A program made the position numbers and the translations under genes. This document shows, piece after piece, positions 21,772 through 32,125 of a stretch of 62,000 bases of DNA. Each line of letters opens with the position of its first letter. The stretch's first letter is position 1. Source of the DNA: Symbiodinium natans (lineage: Eukaryota > Sar > Dinophyceae > Suessiales > Symbiodiniaceae); assembly GCA_905221605.1 (NCBI GenBank), contig CAJNDS010002066.1, forward strand, positions 1 to 62,000, read 5' to 3'. The notes beneath the pieces are model-generated. The model searched no databases. It was given only the letters and a program-made list of their open reading frames with translations, and was not told the DNA's origin.

Positions 21772-22638
21772 CTACGATCGGCACTTCACGGGCAGCCCCT
21801 TCTTCCCTACAAAATCCAAGGGCCCGTACTTCAGAACACACTTAGAAGAGGTACGATGCAGCTGTGGATCTTTTGCGCGCCTCTTAAAGGTTCCTATGCT
21901 CTCGGCCCTCTCAAGCACGAGTTCATCCCCTAAACCCTAAACCCTAAACCCTAAGCCCTCAGCCCTAAACCCTAAACCCTAAACCCTAAACCCTAAACCC
22001 TAAACCCTAAACCCTAAACCCTAAACCCTAAACCCTCCTGCGCGGAGCCCGCTGCGGTGGATTGGTACCTCTCCCACGCCGCCTTGACCTTTCTATAGGG
22101 GTCTTTAAGGGAGGGGGGGGGGTTTAGGGTTTAGGGTTTAGGGTTTAGGGTTTAGGGTTTAGGGTTTAGGGTTTAGGGTTTAGGGTTTAGGGTTTAGGGT
22201 TTAGGGTTTAGGGTTTAGGGTTTAGGGTCTAGGTTTAGGGTTTAGGGTTTAGGGTTTAGGGTTTAGGGTTTAGGGTTTAGGGTTAGGGCTTGGGCTTAGG
22301 GTTTGGGGTTTGGGGTTCATGTAACCCAAGGTTCCCCAATACTCACCACTACTCCCTAGGCCCCCTAAGCTTCCCTAAGGTTCCCTAGGTACCTACCCCC
22401 CATGAACCCTAAACCCTAAACCCTAACCCTAAACCCTAAACCCTAAACCCTAAACCCTGAACCCTAAACCCTAAACCCTGAACCCTGAACCCTAAACCCT
22501 AACCCCCCCCCCCCCCATGAACCTCCCTTAAGGACCCGATGATGAAGGGGTTTAGGGTTTAGGTTGTAGGGCTTACGTTGTAGGGTTGAGGGTGTAGGAT
22601 TTGGGGTTCTAAACCTGGAGCTGATTCTGGTCTGCGGC
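21772..22638 (-). CDS. two- or three-exon 3' end with telomere-repeat intron (model G)
   Basis: Exon 22092-22034 (acceptor CCCCTATAG|; contains KVKAAWERYQSTAAGSAQE) ends with one base. Exon 21929-21772 starts with two and is open for 51 codons to TAG; it contains ELVLERAESIGTFKRRAKD and CVLKYGPLDFVGKKGLPVK. The shared codon is GGG. The intron 22033-21930 is 104 bp of heptamers only, fourteen GTTTAGG-phase units plus GTTTAG, with a few variant units, so both GT and AG are repeat bases. A 24-bp micro-exon at 22638-22615 (CAG|GTTTAGAAC donor) is phase-compatible upstream. The basic, lysine/arginine-rich protein has no recognised family. The plus-strand ORF at 21751-21933 is its shadow. Confidence 0.65.
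21930..22033 (-). repeat. intron made entirely of telomere heptamers
   Basis: 104 bp; no base outside the heptamer register apart from point variants (CTGAGGG, CTTAGGG). Confidence 0.85.
22108..22530. repeat. large inverted array pair inside an intron
   Basis: Left arm CTTTAAGGGAGG + G-run + about 27 TTTAGGG units (22121-22318). Right arm CCCTAAA units (22405-22500) + C-run + CCTCCCTTAAGG. It could fold into a long hairpin between exons of model G. Confidence 0.85.
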
Positions 22639-22681
22639 CTCGGGGGCCTTTTATTTAAGGGCCTCTGGGTGCTTTCATTTT

Positions 22682-22768
22682 GGGTTTAGGGTTTAGGGTT
22701 TAGGGTTTAGGGTTTAGGGTTTAGGGTTTAGGGTTTAGGGTTTAGGGTTTAGGGTTTAGGGTTTAGGG
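22682..22768. repeat. (TTTAGGG)n array
   Basis: About twelve perfect units ending at the GGCCAG module. Confidence 0.96.
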
Positions 22769-24340
22769 CGTGCCAAACGGGAGCGCGCTTTGGGAGCGCG
22801 CGGTAGTATGCAGACCTACCCACCCCAAGACCGCCCACTTACAACTCTCAAGGAGTTAAGACCTTTTATTTTTTTTACAAAGCATCACATGAGTCAGCAC
22901 TCACGCCCTTTTTGGGGATTTCCACAAGGTGCGTGCGGAAACGAGGCAGGGTCCGTGAAGACAGCTTGGGTTGGCGCGAAGGGGCTATGAAGGGATGGGC
23001 TAGGAACAGACAAAGGCAGCGAGGCTTGGTTGGCGCGAAGGGGCTCCAGCCAGGAAGAACACACAGTGAACTGCTTGGGTCGGGCAGAGGGCCACGGAAA
23101 CAGGGCTGGTGTGGCGGATAGCTTGGCTTGGCGCGAAGGGGGTAAGGTGGGGTGCCGGGTCAGGGTCAGGACCAGGCACAAATTTGCAGCAAACGGAAGC
23201 GAGGCAGGACAGATTGGGTTGGTGCGAAGGGGCGAAAGCCAGGAGAGCGCCCCGAAACAGGACACAAACTGGTGTGCGGACAGCTTGGCTTGGCGCAAGG
23301 GGGTATGACTCGAACAGGCCAGAGGACAGGGCAGAGCCAGGGCCAGGGCGCAAAACTAGTCAGGCCAGGGCCAGGGCCAGGGCCAGGGCCAGGGCCAGGG
23401 CCAGGGCCAGGGCCAGGGCCAGGGCCAGGGCCCTAGCTTGACGTGAAGGGGGTAAGGTGGGGTGCCGGGCCAGGTCAGGTCACACTCCAGCCAGGAAGAA
23501 CACACAGTGAACAGCTTGGGTTGGGCAGAGCGCCACGGAAAAAGGGCTGGTGTGGCGGATAGCTTGGCTTGGCGTGAAGGGGGTGCTAAAGCCAGAGAGG
23601 GAGAGCGCCGAAACAAGACACAAACTGGTGCGCGGACAGCTTGGCTTGGCGCAAGGGGGTAAGATGACTCGAACAGGCCAGAGAGCTTGGCTTGGCGCAA
23701 GGGGGTAAGATGACTCGAACAGGCCAGGGCCAGCCAGGGCCAGGGCCAGGGGGGCCAGGGCCAGGGCCAGGGCCAGGGCCAGGGCCAGGGCCAGGGCCAG
23801 GGCCAGGGCCAGGGCCAGGGCCAGGGCCGGGCCAGGGCCAGGGCCAGGGCCAGGGCCAGGGCCAGGGCCAGGGCCAGGGCCAGGGCCGGGCCAGGGCCAG
23901 GGCCAGGGCCAGGGCCAGGGCCAGGGCCAGGGCCAGGGCCAGGGCCGGGCCAGGGCCAGGGCCAGGGCCAGGGCCAGGGCCAGGGCCAGGGCCAGGGCCA
24001 GGCCCCGGGTTAGGCCAGGGCAAAAGGTAGCTTTTTGGCCAGAGCCCTGCCTGCCCCAACAAAACGGCCCCTGGTCCCCTCAGCCCAGCGGACGGGGGTT
24101 GGGGACCCAGGGGTCTCCAGGGGCCTTCCCAATGCAGGAGCCAAGAATAGGTTGGGGTTTAGGGTAAAAAATTTTTATACAGTGACTACTGCTGTCTCGG
24201 CCTGTGCCTGCCTGGAGGGTAAGCCTGCCTGGAGGCCAGCTCGGTCGCCCGCCTGGGGCTCCCTCGCAGGGTCTCACTGAGCGCTCGACCAGCGCCCGCC
24301 TACCCCAAAAGACAAGAGAGTGGGGTGGCGGGCGGGTTTA
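22769..24340. repeat. GGCCAG-minisatellite module, copy 1
   Basis: Begins with a coding-like stretch (plus frame MQTYPPQDRPLTTLKE), then irregular repeats of CTTGGCTTGGCGCGAAGGGG, then GGCCAG hexamer blocks (23362-23421 and 23740-24003), and ends CGCCCGCCTACCCCAA...GGGCGGGCGGGTTTAGGG. The same order occurs at 31117-32010. The many ORFs on both strands are repeat translations. Confidence 0.85.
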
Positions 24341-24766
24341 GGGTTTAGGGGTTTAGGGGTACAGGGGTTTAAACGGTTTAGGGGACAGGCTCTCAGGGCT
24401 TAAGCCATGGGGTGTAGGGTTTCACAGCTAAGGGCTGCTGTTTTTTGGGGGCTCTTTGTTTGGAGCCTAGGGTTCGGGTTTAGGGTTTAGGGTTTAGGGT
24501 TTGGGGTTTGGGGTTTGTGGTTTGGGGTTTAGGGTTTAGGGTTTAGGGTTGAGGGTTGAGGGTTTAGGGTTTAGGAAATCTAGACTTAGAAAGTAAGCTT
24601 GCCAACTCGGACCTCAACTTCCCGTAAGAAAAACCCCCCAAACCCTAAACCCCCCGAGACGTTCCCTGGTCTTGGATTTCTTCAGGTGTTGGGGTTTCGG
24701 GTCTGGGGTATTTAGGGCATAGACTTGAGTGCCTTCGCTTGAGTTTCCAGAGTTTGTTCCTTGTCT

Positions 24767-26271
24767 CTACCAGAGGCGTTCTGAGGCAGTGGCTGGCAGT
24801 CCAGCACTGTCCGCAGTTTCGAAGACGATCCTCATCTGATCCTTACCAGGCGGTTCTTCTTCGAAAGAGGTTTCGGTTTTGACTTTGGTCCTGTCCGCTC
24901 ATGGCCCCTAAACCCCCCTAAACCCTAAACCCTAAACCCTAAACCCTAAACCCTAAACCCTAAACCCTAAACCCTAAACCCTAAACCCTAAACCCTAAAC
25001 CCTAAACCCTAAACCTCAAAGGCTCTGTAGCAAGCTCAAAAGCTCTTTGCGGAAGGCCCTTCGCCGAGGCGCCAAGCTAAGGTCACCAATCCTGGGCCGC
25101 GGGTAGGGTTTAGGGCCCCTAAACCCTAAACCCTAAACCCTAAACCCTAAACCCTAAACCCTAAACCCTAAACCCTAAACCCTAAACCCTAAACCCTAAA
25201 CCCTAAACCCGAAACCTAAACCCGAAACCCGATACCCTAAACCTTAGTCCCTAACCGTAAACCCTCAACCCTAAACCCTGGTGTAGGGGAGAGTGTTTAA
25301 GGTTTCGGACCTAGTAGAGTTCCCCTAGGGCTTACCAGCGGATGCCCAAGTGGCTGGATTTCTCAGTTGATCTTTTCTTTGTGTTCTGCTACCCGCAGTC
25401 GCAGCCGAAGGGTGCGGCTTAGGGTTTAGAATTTAGAGTTTAGAGTTTAGGGTTTAGGGTTTAGGGTTTAGGGTCTAGGGTTTAGGGTTCAGGGTTCACG
25501 TTTTAGGATTAAGGGTTAAGGCTTTCGGGTTTGAGAGGTTGGAAAGGGAAAGAAAGGCTTGATGAGGGTTTGGAAAGGTATACCCGGGCCTGACAAGGTG
25601 TTTGACAGGCATGAGATGTCATAACGGGCCAGAAGCTTCTGGGGGTGCGCAAAGGCTTCGCCAGCGACTTCTCAAGGGAGTTGCGAGGGTGAGGAAACGA
25701 CAGCTCGGGGCACGGCAGCCGAGTCGTATGCGCGCCAGCACTAGCAACTCAGCATAATCAAACGAACGACAGTTGACGGCCCAGATAAGCCCTGTTGGCA
25801 TCCTCACGTGAGTGTGACAGACTTGGTACTTGAGAATCCAGACCCTAAACCCTAAACTCTAAACCCTAAACCCTAAACTCTAAACCCTAAACCCTGAACC
25901 CTCAACCCTAAACCCTAATTAACTAGGCCGCGGGTTACCCGGAAGAGAGGCCCAGCTAGGCAGGCGTCTTTCATCTTCCACGTGCACAAACGGGTAATTC
26001 CTAACAATTCCTAACCCCAACAAAAGGTCAACCCCCTAAACATACCCCAAGACAGATCGGGACCCCATATAAATGCCCCAAGGGCCGGTATTTCAGAGCC
26101 CTTTCAAGAAGGCAAGGGACCAGATTACGGCATTAAGGGACCATGCAACTGCCCTTAGAGTACCAATCTTACAAGCCCGAATCACTATACCCTAAACCCT
26201 AAACCCTCCATTGTTATAGCATCCCCCCGTCGCCCCCGCTTCAAGAAAAGCAGGGCACCCCAAAGTCGTCT
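24767..26271 (-). CDS. five-exon gene model H, unknown protein
   Basis: Exons 26271-26205, 26000-25939, 25361-25336, 25076-25015 and 24890-24767. All four joins agree in phase (2+1, 1+2, 0, 2+1). Pieces in order: GCPAFLEAGATGGCYNNG; YPFVHVEDERRLPSWASLP; IQPLGHPL; LGASAKGLPQRAFELATEPL; then ETSFEEEPPGKDQMRIVFET and further, to TAG at 24769-24767. Donors include GAGG|GTTTAGGG, CGG|GTAACC, CTG|GTAAGC and GAG|GTTTAGGG. The last intron (24891-25014) is about 13 TTTAGGG units plus a short tail ending GGACAG. The final TGG-TAG could instead be a donor TG|GTAGAG. The open region at 25600-25810 lies in an intron and is unresolved. Cysteine/glycine-rich start, acidic middle. No family recognised. Confidence 0.6.
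24908..25210. repeat. two CCCTAAA arrays
   Basis: 24908-25014 and 25118-25210, about fifteen and thirteen units, either side of exon 25015-25076. Confidence 0.95.
25389..25938. other. intronic; open frames unresolved
   Basis: TTTAGGG variants at 25420-25495. At 25609-25810 both strands have long open frames (48 codons plus, 62 codons minus) without clear borders. Confidence 0.35.
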
Positions 26272-27032
26272 CTGTGGATTCGGGGGGTGCTTTAGTAGTC
26301 CCAAAGAGTTTTGGGGCTTAGGGTTAAGGGTTTGGGGCTTTGGGCTTGGGTAATGAACAAGTCTACCTTAAAACATAGGGATCCTTAATTTGATTTAAGG
26401 GGTATTGGGCTTTTGGGGATCATATTCTTGGGGGGCCTAACGAAAACTGGACACACGGTATCGGCTCAGGGTTAGGCTTGTGGCTCTGTATACCTGCAGC
26501 TATTTCATGTTAAGAAAGTCAAGAGTTCATTGCTTCTGAGCTGCCAGCCCCAAACACCCAAACCTGAAGAACCCTCCCCAACTCCTCAAACCCTGCGCAG
26601 CAAACCCCTGGCCCAAAACCCAACAACCCTAGACCCTCAACCACTTAAGGTGATTTTGGTATGGAAGGACCTGTAGAACAACCACCACATTCCGGGCATT
26701 CACCGCAAGAAAGGTACCCCTCGAGCGCGACATATAATCCTCTCCTGAAGGGGCCCCAAAAAGTACAACACCAATTTTAGAACACCCGAAACGCAAAGAA
26801 GCCCAAAGCCCAAATTTTGGAAAACACTAACGACTCCAAAGCCACCCAACAAGCCAAATCTGGGGAAACCCTAAACGCCCCAAGCACCCTGATTTTGGAG
26901 CCTCCCTCAACCCGAAACCCTAAACCCCAGACCCGAAACCCCAATGAACCTTAAACCTTAAACCCTAAGCCCTAAGCCCTAAACCCTAAGCCCTAAGCCT
27001 AAACCCTAAACCCTAAACCCTAAACCCTAAAC
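26272..27032. other. no firm gene
   Basis: Unique sequence with G-rich then C/A-rich character and CCCTAAA/CCCTAAG blocks at 26930-27032. Nothing convincingly coding. Confidence 0.5.
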
Positions 27033-28285
27033 CCTATATCCACATCTGGGCCCAGGTGCAACTTCTTCAGGTCCAGCTCACGACGCGTCCACTGCGTCGC
27101 CATCTTGAAGCCTTGAAAGGGGGTTTAGGGTTTAGGGTTTAGGGTTTAGGGTGAATGGTTAGGGCTTGTGAGGTTGTTATTATTATGTATGTATGATTTT
27201 TTTGGGGGCTGGGGCTTTGGGACTTGGGGCTTCGGCTGTCAGGTGGATCCACCCCAAACAGGAGCCCGGATGACCCTAAACCCTAAACCCGAAAACCTAA
27301 AAAGGGGCTACATAAGCCTTCGAAGGCCTGTCCCCAACAGTCCGTTCCCATGAAGTAGGGTTTGCTTTCTTAGTATCCCGGCCCAAAAAGGGCAACCAAG
27401 ATATGCACTCAGCAGTACCACTCGGGTCTGGGGTTGCCCTCACCCTAAACCCTAAACCCTAAACCCTAAACCCTAAACCCTAAACCCTAAACCCTAAACC
27501 CTCAGCCCTCTGTGGAAAGTTGAGGAGCTCAGGACCACGTCATGCTCGTTGCCTGCAGGCGCTTTGGGAGGGGCAGGGTGTCGGTGAAAGCCGGATTTCT
27601 GAACCCCTAACACCTACTTGGAGGTTCATGGTACTTAGTAACCAATTGGAACCGTACTCGTAACCCACTTTTTAAGCCGCTTAACTGCCCTAATATGGTA
27701 ATAAGTACAGTTGTAAGTGCAGTTATATTCGGTTAATGAGTTCCAAGTACTCCCCGAAACCCTAAAACCTACACACCTCTGAATTTAAGGCTACAATCGT
27801 TGAGGTAGCGTTTAGGGCTTAGGGCCTATATACTACTAATGAAAAATAGTCTTCCTTGTAAGGGCAATGTGTTTTTTGTTTTTACTTATATTTTGGGGGG
27901 GGGGGAGTTTTTCAGATACTGGTCGTATATTTAACAGGTTGGGCCCTTTGGCGGGGCTTTGGCGCTAAAGCCCTAGACCGGAAGCCCTGTACAACCCTGT
28001 AAGACCCTATCAAACTCCGAACGACCCTATAAAAACCCTGAAATACCTAAAACCTCAAGAAACCCTAAAACCCTAAGCACCCGAAGGGCAAGAAAAGAAC
28101 CCTAGGAACCCTAGAAACCCGGAGGCTTTTGAGGGTTCGAGACTTGATAGCCCCCTGGTACCGCTAACCGAAGCTTGAATTCTCCCTGAAAGCCTAAACC
28201 CTAAACCCCAAACCCCAAACCCTAAACCCCAAACCCCAAACCCTCCAGGGTCGTCGGGGAAGGCCTTCTAGCACAGCCGGCGGCC
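27033..28285 (-). CDS. three-exon gene model I, unknown protein
   Basis: Exons 28285-28242 (PPAVLEGLPRRPWR), 27598-27500 (33 codons, contains AGNEHDVVLSSSTFHRGLR) and 27103-27033 (MATQWTRRELDLKKLHLGPD) join in phase 0 twice. Donors are AGG|GTTTGGGG, AGG|GTTTAGGG and AGG|GTTTAGGG; acceptors are GTTAAG|, GGTTCAG| and CTTCAAG|. The second intron (27104-27499) has TTTAGGG units at its 5' end and CCCTAAA units at its 3' end. The first intron carries a family-A element. The ATG opening the last exon could instead be a true start. No family recognised. Confidence 0.5.
27616..27748. mobile_element. inverted-repeat element, family A
   Basis: 133 bp, ACTTGGAGGTTCATGGTACT...GAGTTCCAAGT; the right arm has lost a few bases. 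Confidence 0.8.
27749..28241. other. intronic sequence
   Basis: Contains a G-run at 27895-27905, divergent CCCTAAA-like words and no exon that I can support. Confidence 0.4.
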
Positions 28286-28677
28286 CTTAACTAGGTTCCC
28301 CGATGGTTTTTGGGGTTCAGGGTTCCCCAGCAGCCCAGGAAATCGACAAGGTACCTTTGAGCCTCAAACGTCCAAGTCTTAACCCTACAAGCATATCCTA
28401 AGCCCTAAACCCTTAACCCTAAACTCTAAACCATCGGGAACCCTAAGGCTTGAAAATCCTGAGCCCACAGAACCCCGGCAAGAACAGACAAGGAGAACAG
28501 GGTGCCACTGGAAACCCCCCTCCCCCCCGAACCCCTGAACCCCAGAACCCCAGAACCCATGTAGACTGCCTTTTCGAATCAGGGTCTTGGGTCAAGGTTT
28601 GTGTTTGGGGTTGCGGGTTTAGGGTTTAGGTAATAGGGTTTAGGGTTTCGGGTTTAGCCTCCCCAACCTCCGAGAAC

Positions 28678-28997
28678 TCATCCCCAAGCAATGGCGGCGA
28701 GGGGCGAAAGGGCGAGATCAGAAGGTTTTTCAGCCCAAGATCTCCTAGGCAGAGGTTTTCTGTTCAAAAGGTTTTGGAGGTTGAGAAGCTTTTCGGCATC
28801 TGCTGCCGCCTCGCACCCTGCGGGCTAAGCCCTCGACACGTAAGGTGCACAAAAGTTCGAAACCAGTAGCCTCCCCCAGCCCCAAACCCGAACCTTACAC
28901 CACCCTGAACCCTAAACCCTAAACCCTAAACCCTAAACCCACAAACCAGTTTGAGGACCACGGCTCCGAAGGTCTTGAGAACCACGTCGGAGTTGAC
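28678..28997 (-). CDS. two-exon 3' end (model J), unknown protein
   Basis: Exon 28997-28947 (17 codons, VNSDVVLKTFGAVVLKL; acceptor CCTGCAAG|, donor CTG|GTTTGTGGG) joins exon 28824-28678 in phase 0. The latter has 48 codons plus TGA and includes EAAADAEKLLNLQNLLNRKP and SWAEKPSDLALSPLAAIAWG. The 122-bp intron begins GTTTGTGGGTTTAGGG and ends GGGCTTAG|; a second acceptor, CCCGCAG|, seven bases downstream is out of phase. The leucine-rich helix suggests a coiled-coil or helical end. The plus strand has a 46-codon ATG frame over the same bases, which I treat as a shadow. Confidence 0.55.
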
Positions 28998-29395
28998 CTT
29001 GCAGGGCACCAAACGTAAGCACGGTGCTTGGCTGCACTCACGAGGGTTTAGGGTTTAGGGTTTAGGGTTTAGGGTAATTAAGTATCTAAAGTTACAGTAA
29101 AGTACCACAAAGGGTGTTTGGGGGCTTCGGGCTAGGATGCCCAGTTACCTAGGATCAGAAGGGGTGCCCCCGTCTTTTGCCAAGAGGGGTGATAAGGGAA
29201 CCTACACCCCCAAAAAAGGACTAAGGGCACTACTGGGCATCCTCGATGGTGTGAAAGGGTTTAGGGTTTAGGGCTTAGGGTTTAGGGTTTGGGGTTTATG
29301 GCTTGGGGTTTAGGATGTTAGGGTTCTACTGGCACTCTCCCCATGACTCGAAGCCCTCGAATTCCTCGAAAGGGCGCCCAGGAGCTCTCCATCTG

Positions 29396-29399
29396 TCTG

Positions 29400-29442
<43 letters not shown>
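29396..29442. repeat. (CT)n microsatellite
   Basis: About 22 CT dinucleotides. Confidence 0.97.
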
Positions 29443-29445
<3 letters not shown>

Positions 29446-29586
29446 CATGTACCTATAAATCTGATTTGACTTTTGTTTCCGGGTTGTGGTGTCTACGGGT
29501 CTTGAAGCCTAGAGCTTTAAGCCGGGGACCTACCTACAACCTAAACCCTAAACCCCAAAGCCCAAACCCTAAACTCAAAACCCCAA

Positions 29587-29668
29587 ACCCCTAAACCCTA
29601 AACCCTAAACCCTAAACCCTAAACCCTAAACCCTAAACCCTAAACCCTAAACCCTAAACCCTAAACCC
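29587..29668. repeat. (CCCTAAA)n array
   Basis: About eleven near-perfect units. Confidence 0.95.
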
Positions 29669-29686
29669 TGCATCCCAAACCGCTAC

Positions 29687-29754
29687 TCAGCGCTTGCGGC
29701 GAGGCGCAAACAGGTCCCAGAGGGCCGGGATGACGTTGTAGCCTGAACTCGCAT
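29687..29754 (-). CDS. predicted terminal exon
   Basis: 68 bp ending TGA; contains SSGYNVIPALWDLFAPRRKR. Acceptor TTGGGAGCAG|. A second open frame would instead end at a GG|GTTTGGGATG-type border. Confidence 0.5.
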
Positions 29755-30002
29755 CTGCTCCCAAGATGCGGGTTTAGGGTTTAGGGTTTAGGGTTTAGGG
29801 TTTAGGGTTTAGGGTTCAGGGTTCAGGGTTCAGGGTCTCAGGGTAACAGGGCTCTTCAGACCCAATAACGCAAAACATGAAACTTCCCCAAGAGCCTACC
29901 CTATAAGCCATAAACCCTGAGAGCGTGCAGGGGGTCGAGGGCCCCAAACCCTAAACCCTAAACCTAAAACCTTCTGCCAAACCATAAGCCCCCTAAACCC
30001 TG

Positions 30003-30173
30003 AACCCTAAACGCTTAACCCCAAACCCCAAACCCCAAACCCCAAACCCCAAACCCTGAACCCTAAACCCTAAACCCTAAACCCTAAACCCTAAACCCTA
30101 AACCCTAAACCCCAAACCCTAAACCCTAAACCCTAAACCCTAAACCCTAAACCCTAAACCCTAAACCCTAAAC
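30003..30173. repeat. CCCCAAA/CCCTAAA array
   Basis: About 24 units with CCCCAAA variants clustered at the left end. Confidence 0.95.
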
Positions 30174-30249
30174 CCTCCGAAGGGTGGCCAGGGATCGGCT
30201 TGCCATCCTAAGCTAAGGCGCGCTGTAGCAACTTCCAGGTGATCGTGGC
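30174..30249 (-). CDS. predicted internal exon
   Basis: 76 bp reading HDHLEVATARLSLGWQADPW onward. Acceptor after a pyrimidine run (GGCATCATCCCAG|), donor GGAGG|GTTTAGGG. The plus strand also has an open island here. Confidence 0.5.
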
Positions 30250-30588
30250 CTGGGATGATGCCAAGAAGCAGAGGGTTTAGGGTTTAGGGTTTAAGGTTTA
30301 GGGTTTAGGGTTTGGGGTTTAGGGTTTGGGGTTTAGGGTTCAGGGTTTGTGGTTTAGGGTTTTGGGTTTAGGGTTTAGGGTTTAGGGTTCGGGGTTTAGG
30401 GTTTGGGGTTTTGGTTTGGAGTATAGGGTTTAAAGTTTAGATTTTTGGGGTTTGGGTGTAGGGTTTGGGGTCTAGGATTTAGTGCTTCGGGAAAAACAAT
30501 GAATTTGTGGTCGTATAGGGCTTTGGGCTTGGGGCTCCTGGGTATGTGTCCTTAACGCCTTTAGACCCTCTCTGTCGAAGAACGATTC

Positions 30589-30692
30589 AACATACCCCGA
30601 ACCCATGCCCCTTAACCTAAGGAGAGTATAAGGTAGGATATTTTATAAAACCACAATGTCTTCAAAGGGGTATGCCCAAGGGGTATGTTGAA
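30589..30692. mobile_element. inverted-repeat element, family K
   Basis: Ends TTCAACATACCCC... and ...GGGGTATGTTGAA; the interior carries ATATTTTATAAAACC. Confidence 0.7.
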
Positions 30693-30901
30693 TATTTCAT
30701 TGTTAGATCTCTGTTTCTTGCACAACTTGGCAGCCCAGTATCCATATGTTAACAAGGGCACCCTTTTTGGGTGGGTTACTTGATAAGGGAACCTTGAACC
30801 AAAAAATGGGAAACGGGAACCACTGGGCTACCAAGAAGATGCCAGGGTAAGTAGGTCTCATGGGCCAAGAAGGGCCCCGGCCCGCGCAGGCTTCAATCAA
30901 T
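30693..30901 (-). CDS. exon pair interrupted by a family-E introner
   Basis: Exon 30901-30832 (contains PSWPMRPTYPGIFL) ends TTCTTG|GTAGCCC. The open frame resumes at 30725 (LCKKQRSNNE) after CTGCCAAG|, in phase 0. The intervening 106 bp (30831-30726) is the family-E inverted-repeat element, whose own ends provide GT and AG. Limits of the second exon are uncertain because a family-K element follows. Confidence 0.45.
30726..30835. mobile_element. inverted-repeat element, family E (introner-like)
   Basis: Terminal inverted repeats CTTGGCAGCCCAGT / ACTGGGCTACCAAG (14 bp, one mismatch). Degenerate relatives near 6965-7045, 18390-18460 and 29140-29235. Confidence 0.8.
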
Positions 30902-31116
30902 CTCGGGGCCGTCGAAAACCTAAACCCTAAACCCTAAACCCTAAACCCTAAACCCTCAACCCTGAACCCTGAACCCCGAAACCATGATCAGACCTGGAAA
31001 GAAGCCAGGCCTAGAGGTGCCCAGTCAGTCATGGCACAGATCCCAAATCGGCACGTCCCAAAAACATGACATAGGTTTAGGGTTTAGGGTTTAGGGTTTA
31101 GGGTTTAGGGTTTAGG

Positions 31117-32010
31117 GTGTAGCACGGGTCAGCTGAACGCAATAGTGTGAAGACATGCCCACCCCAAGGCCACCCTATCACAACTCACTGCGAAACCAAA
31201 CCGGAGCCAGCCAAAGCCAAGCCAGCCATTCAAAATCCGCGAAACCGAGCCGGAGCCAGCCCAAACTTAGGCAACCATTCGAAATTCACACGTCGAACAT
31301 TCTTAGAGGACTCCGAAACTAGCTAGAACAGCCCAAGCCTTTAGTGAGACTTCTGGGTTTTTCTTGGGGCCATAAGGCAAAGGACTCCCCTTCAGGTTTA
31401 CGCGAAGGGGACGGTCTGGGCCGAAGGGCCCTTTCGCAGAAAACTCAGGGGTGAACAGGTTGCAGGTTGCGGGTCACTTGGGGCCATAAGGCAAAGGACT
31501 CCCCTTCAGGTTTGCGCGAAGGGGACAGTCTGGGCCGAAGGGCCCTCTCATAGCAAATTGAGGCGCGAAGAGGTTGCACAGACAGACACGCCAATTTTTT
31601 TCAGGGGTGCAGTCTAGCAAAAAGTCCGAAGGGCTTGGATTGGGAAGGGCCAGGACCAGGTCAGGGCAGGGCCAACTGGCTGCGCCCAGGAGCAGGGCCA
31701 GGGTCAGGGCCAGGGTCAGGGCCAGGGCCAGGAGGGCCAGGGCCAGGGCCAGGGCCAGGGCCAGGGCCAGGGCCAGGGCCAGGGCCAGGGCAGGAGGGCG
31801 GCAGGGCCCGGCCAGGTTAAAGGCAAAGTTTCTCCGCTGAGGGTTTTAGGGTTATACAATATCTATAGTGACTATGCAAGGCGACTCTAGCTTGGCGACC
31901 CCTCAGGGGTGCGGTTGGCAGGCTCTGCAGCCCAGCAGAGCCTGCCTGAGCGCTCGACTGCGCCCGCCTACCCCAATAGAGCTTTGAGGGGGGGCGGGCG
32001 GGTTTAGGGT
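31117..32010. repeat. GGCCAG-minisatellite module, copy 2
   Basis: Same order as 22769-24340: a TCPPQGHPITT-like stretch, a tandem duplication of about 105 bp (31364-31575, marker CTTGGGGCCATAAGGCAAAG), a GGCCAG block (31726-31795), and the end CGCCCGCCTACCCCAA...GGGCGGGCGGGTTTAGGG. Confidence 0.8.
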
Positions 32011-32089
32011 TTAGGGTTTAGGGCTATGCCTCAAACCCTCAAACCCGACAGGCCCCACCCAGGGAGGCAAACCCCGCACACCCGGAAAC

Positions 32090-32125
32090 CTGGCGGATCC
32101 CAAAGCACTCCTTGGAGAGCGCCAT
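32090..32125 (-). CDS. predicted first exon
   Basis: 12 codons from ATG (context ACCATGG): MALSKECFGIRQ, then CAG|GTTTCC. It lies directly downstream of the stop of model L, consistent with a tandem gene start. Confidence 0.4.

Noticed and set aside
22894-24062. Several ORFs of 90-158 codons on both strands
   Set aside because: Translations of GGCCAG and CGAAGGGG repeats in different frames.
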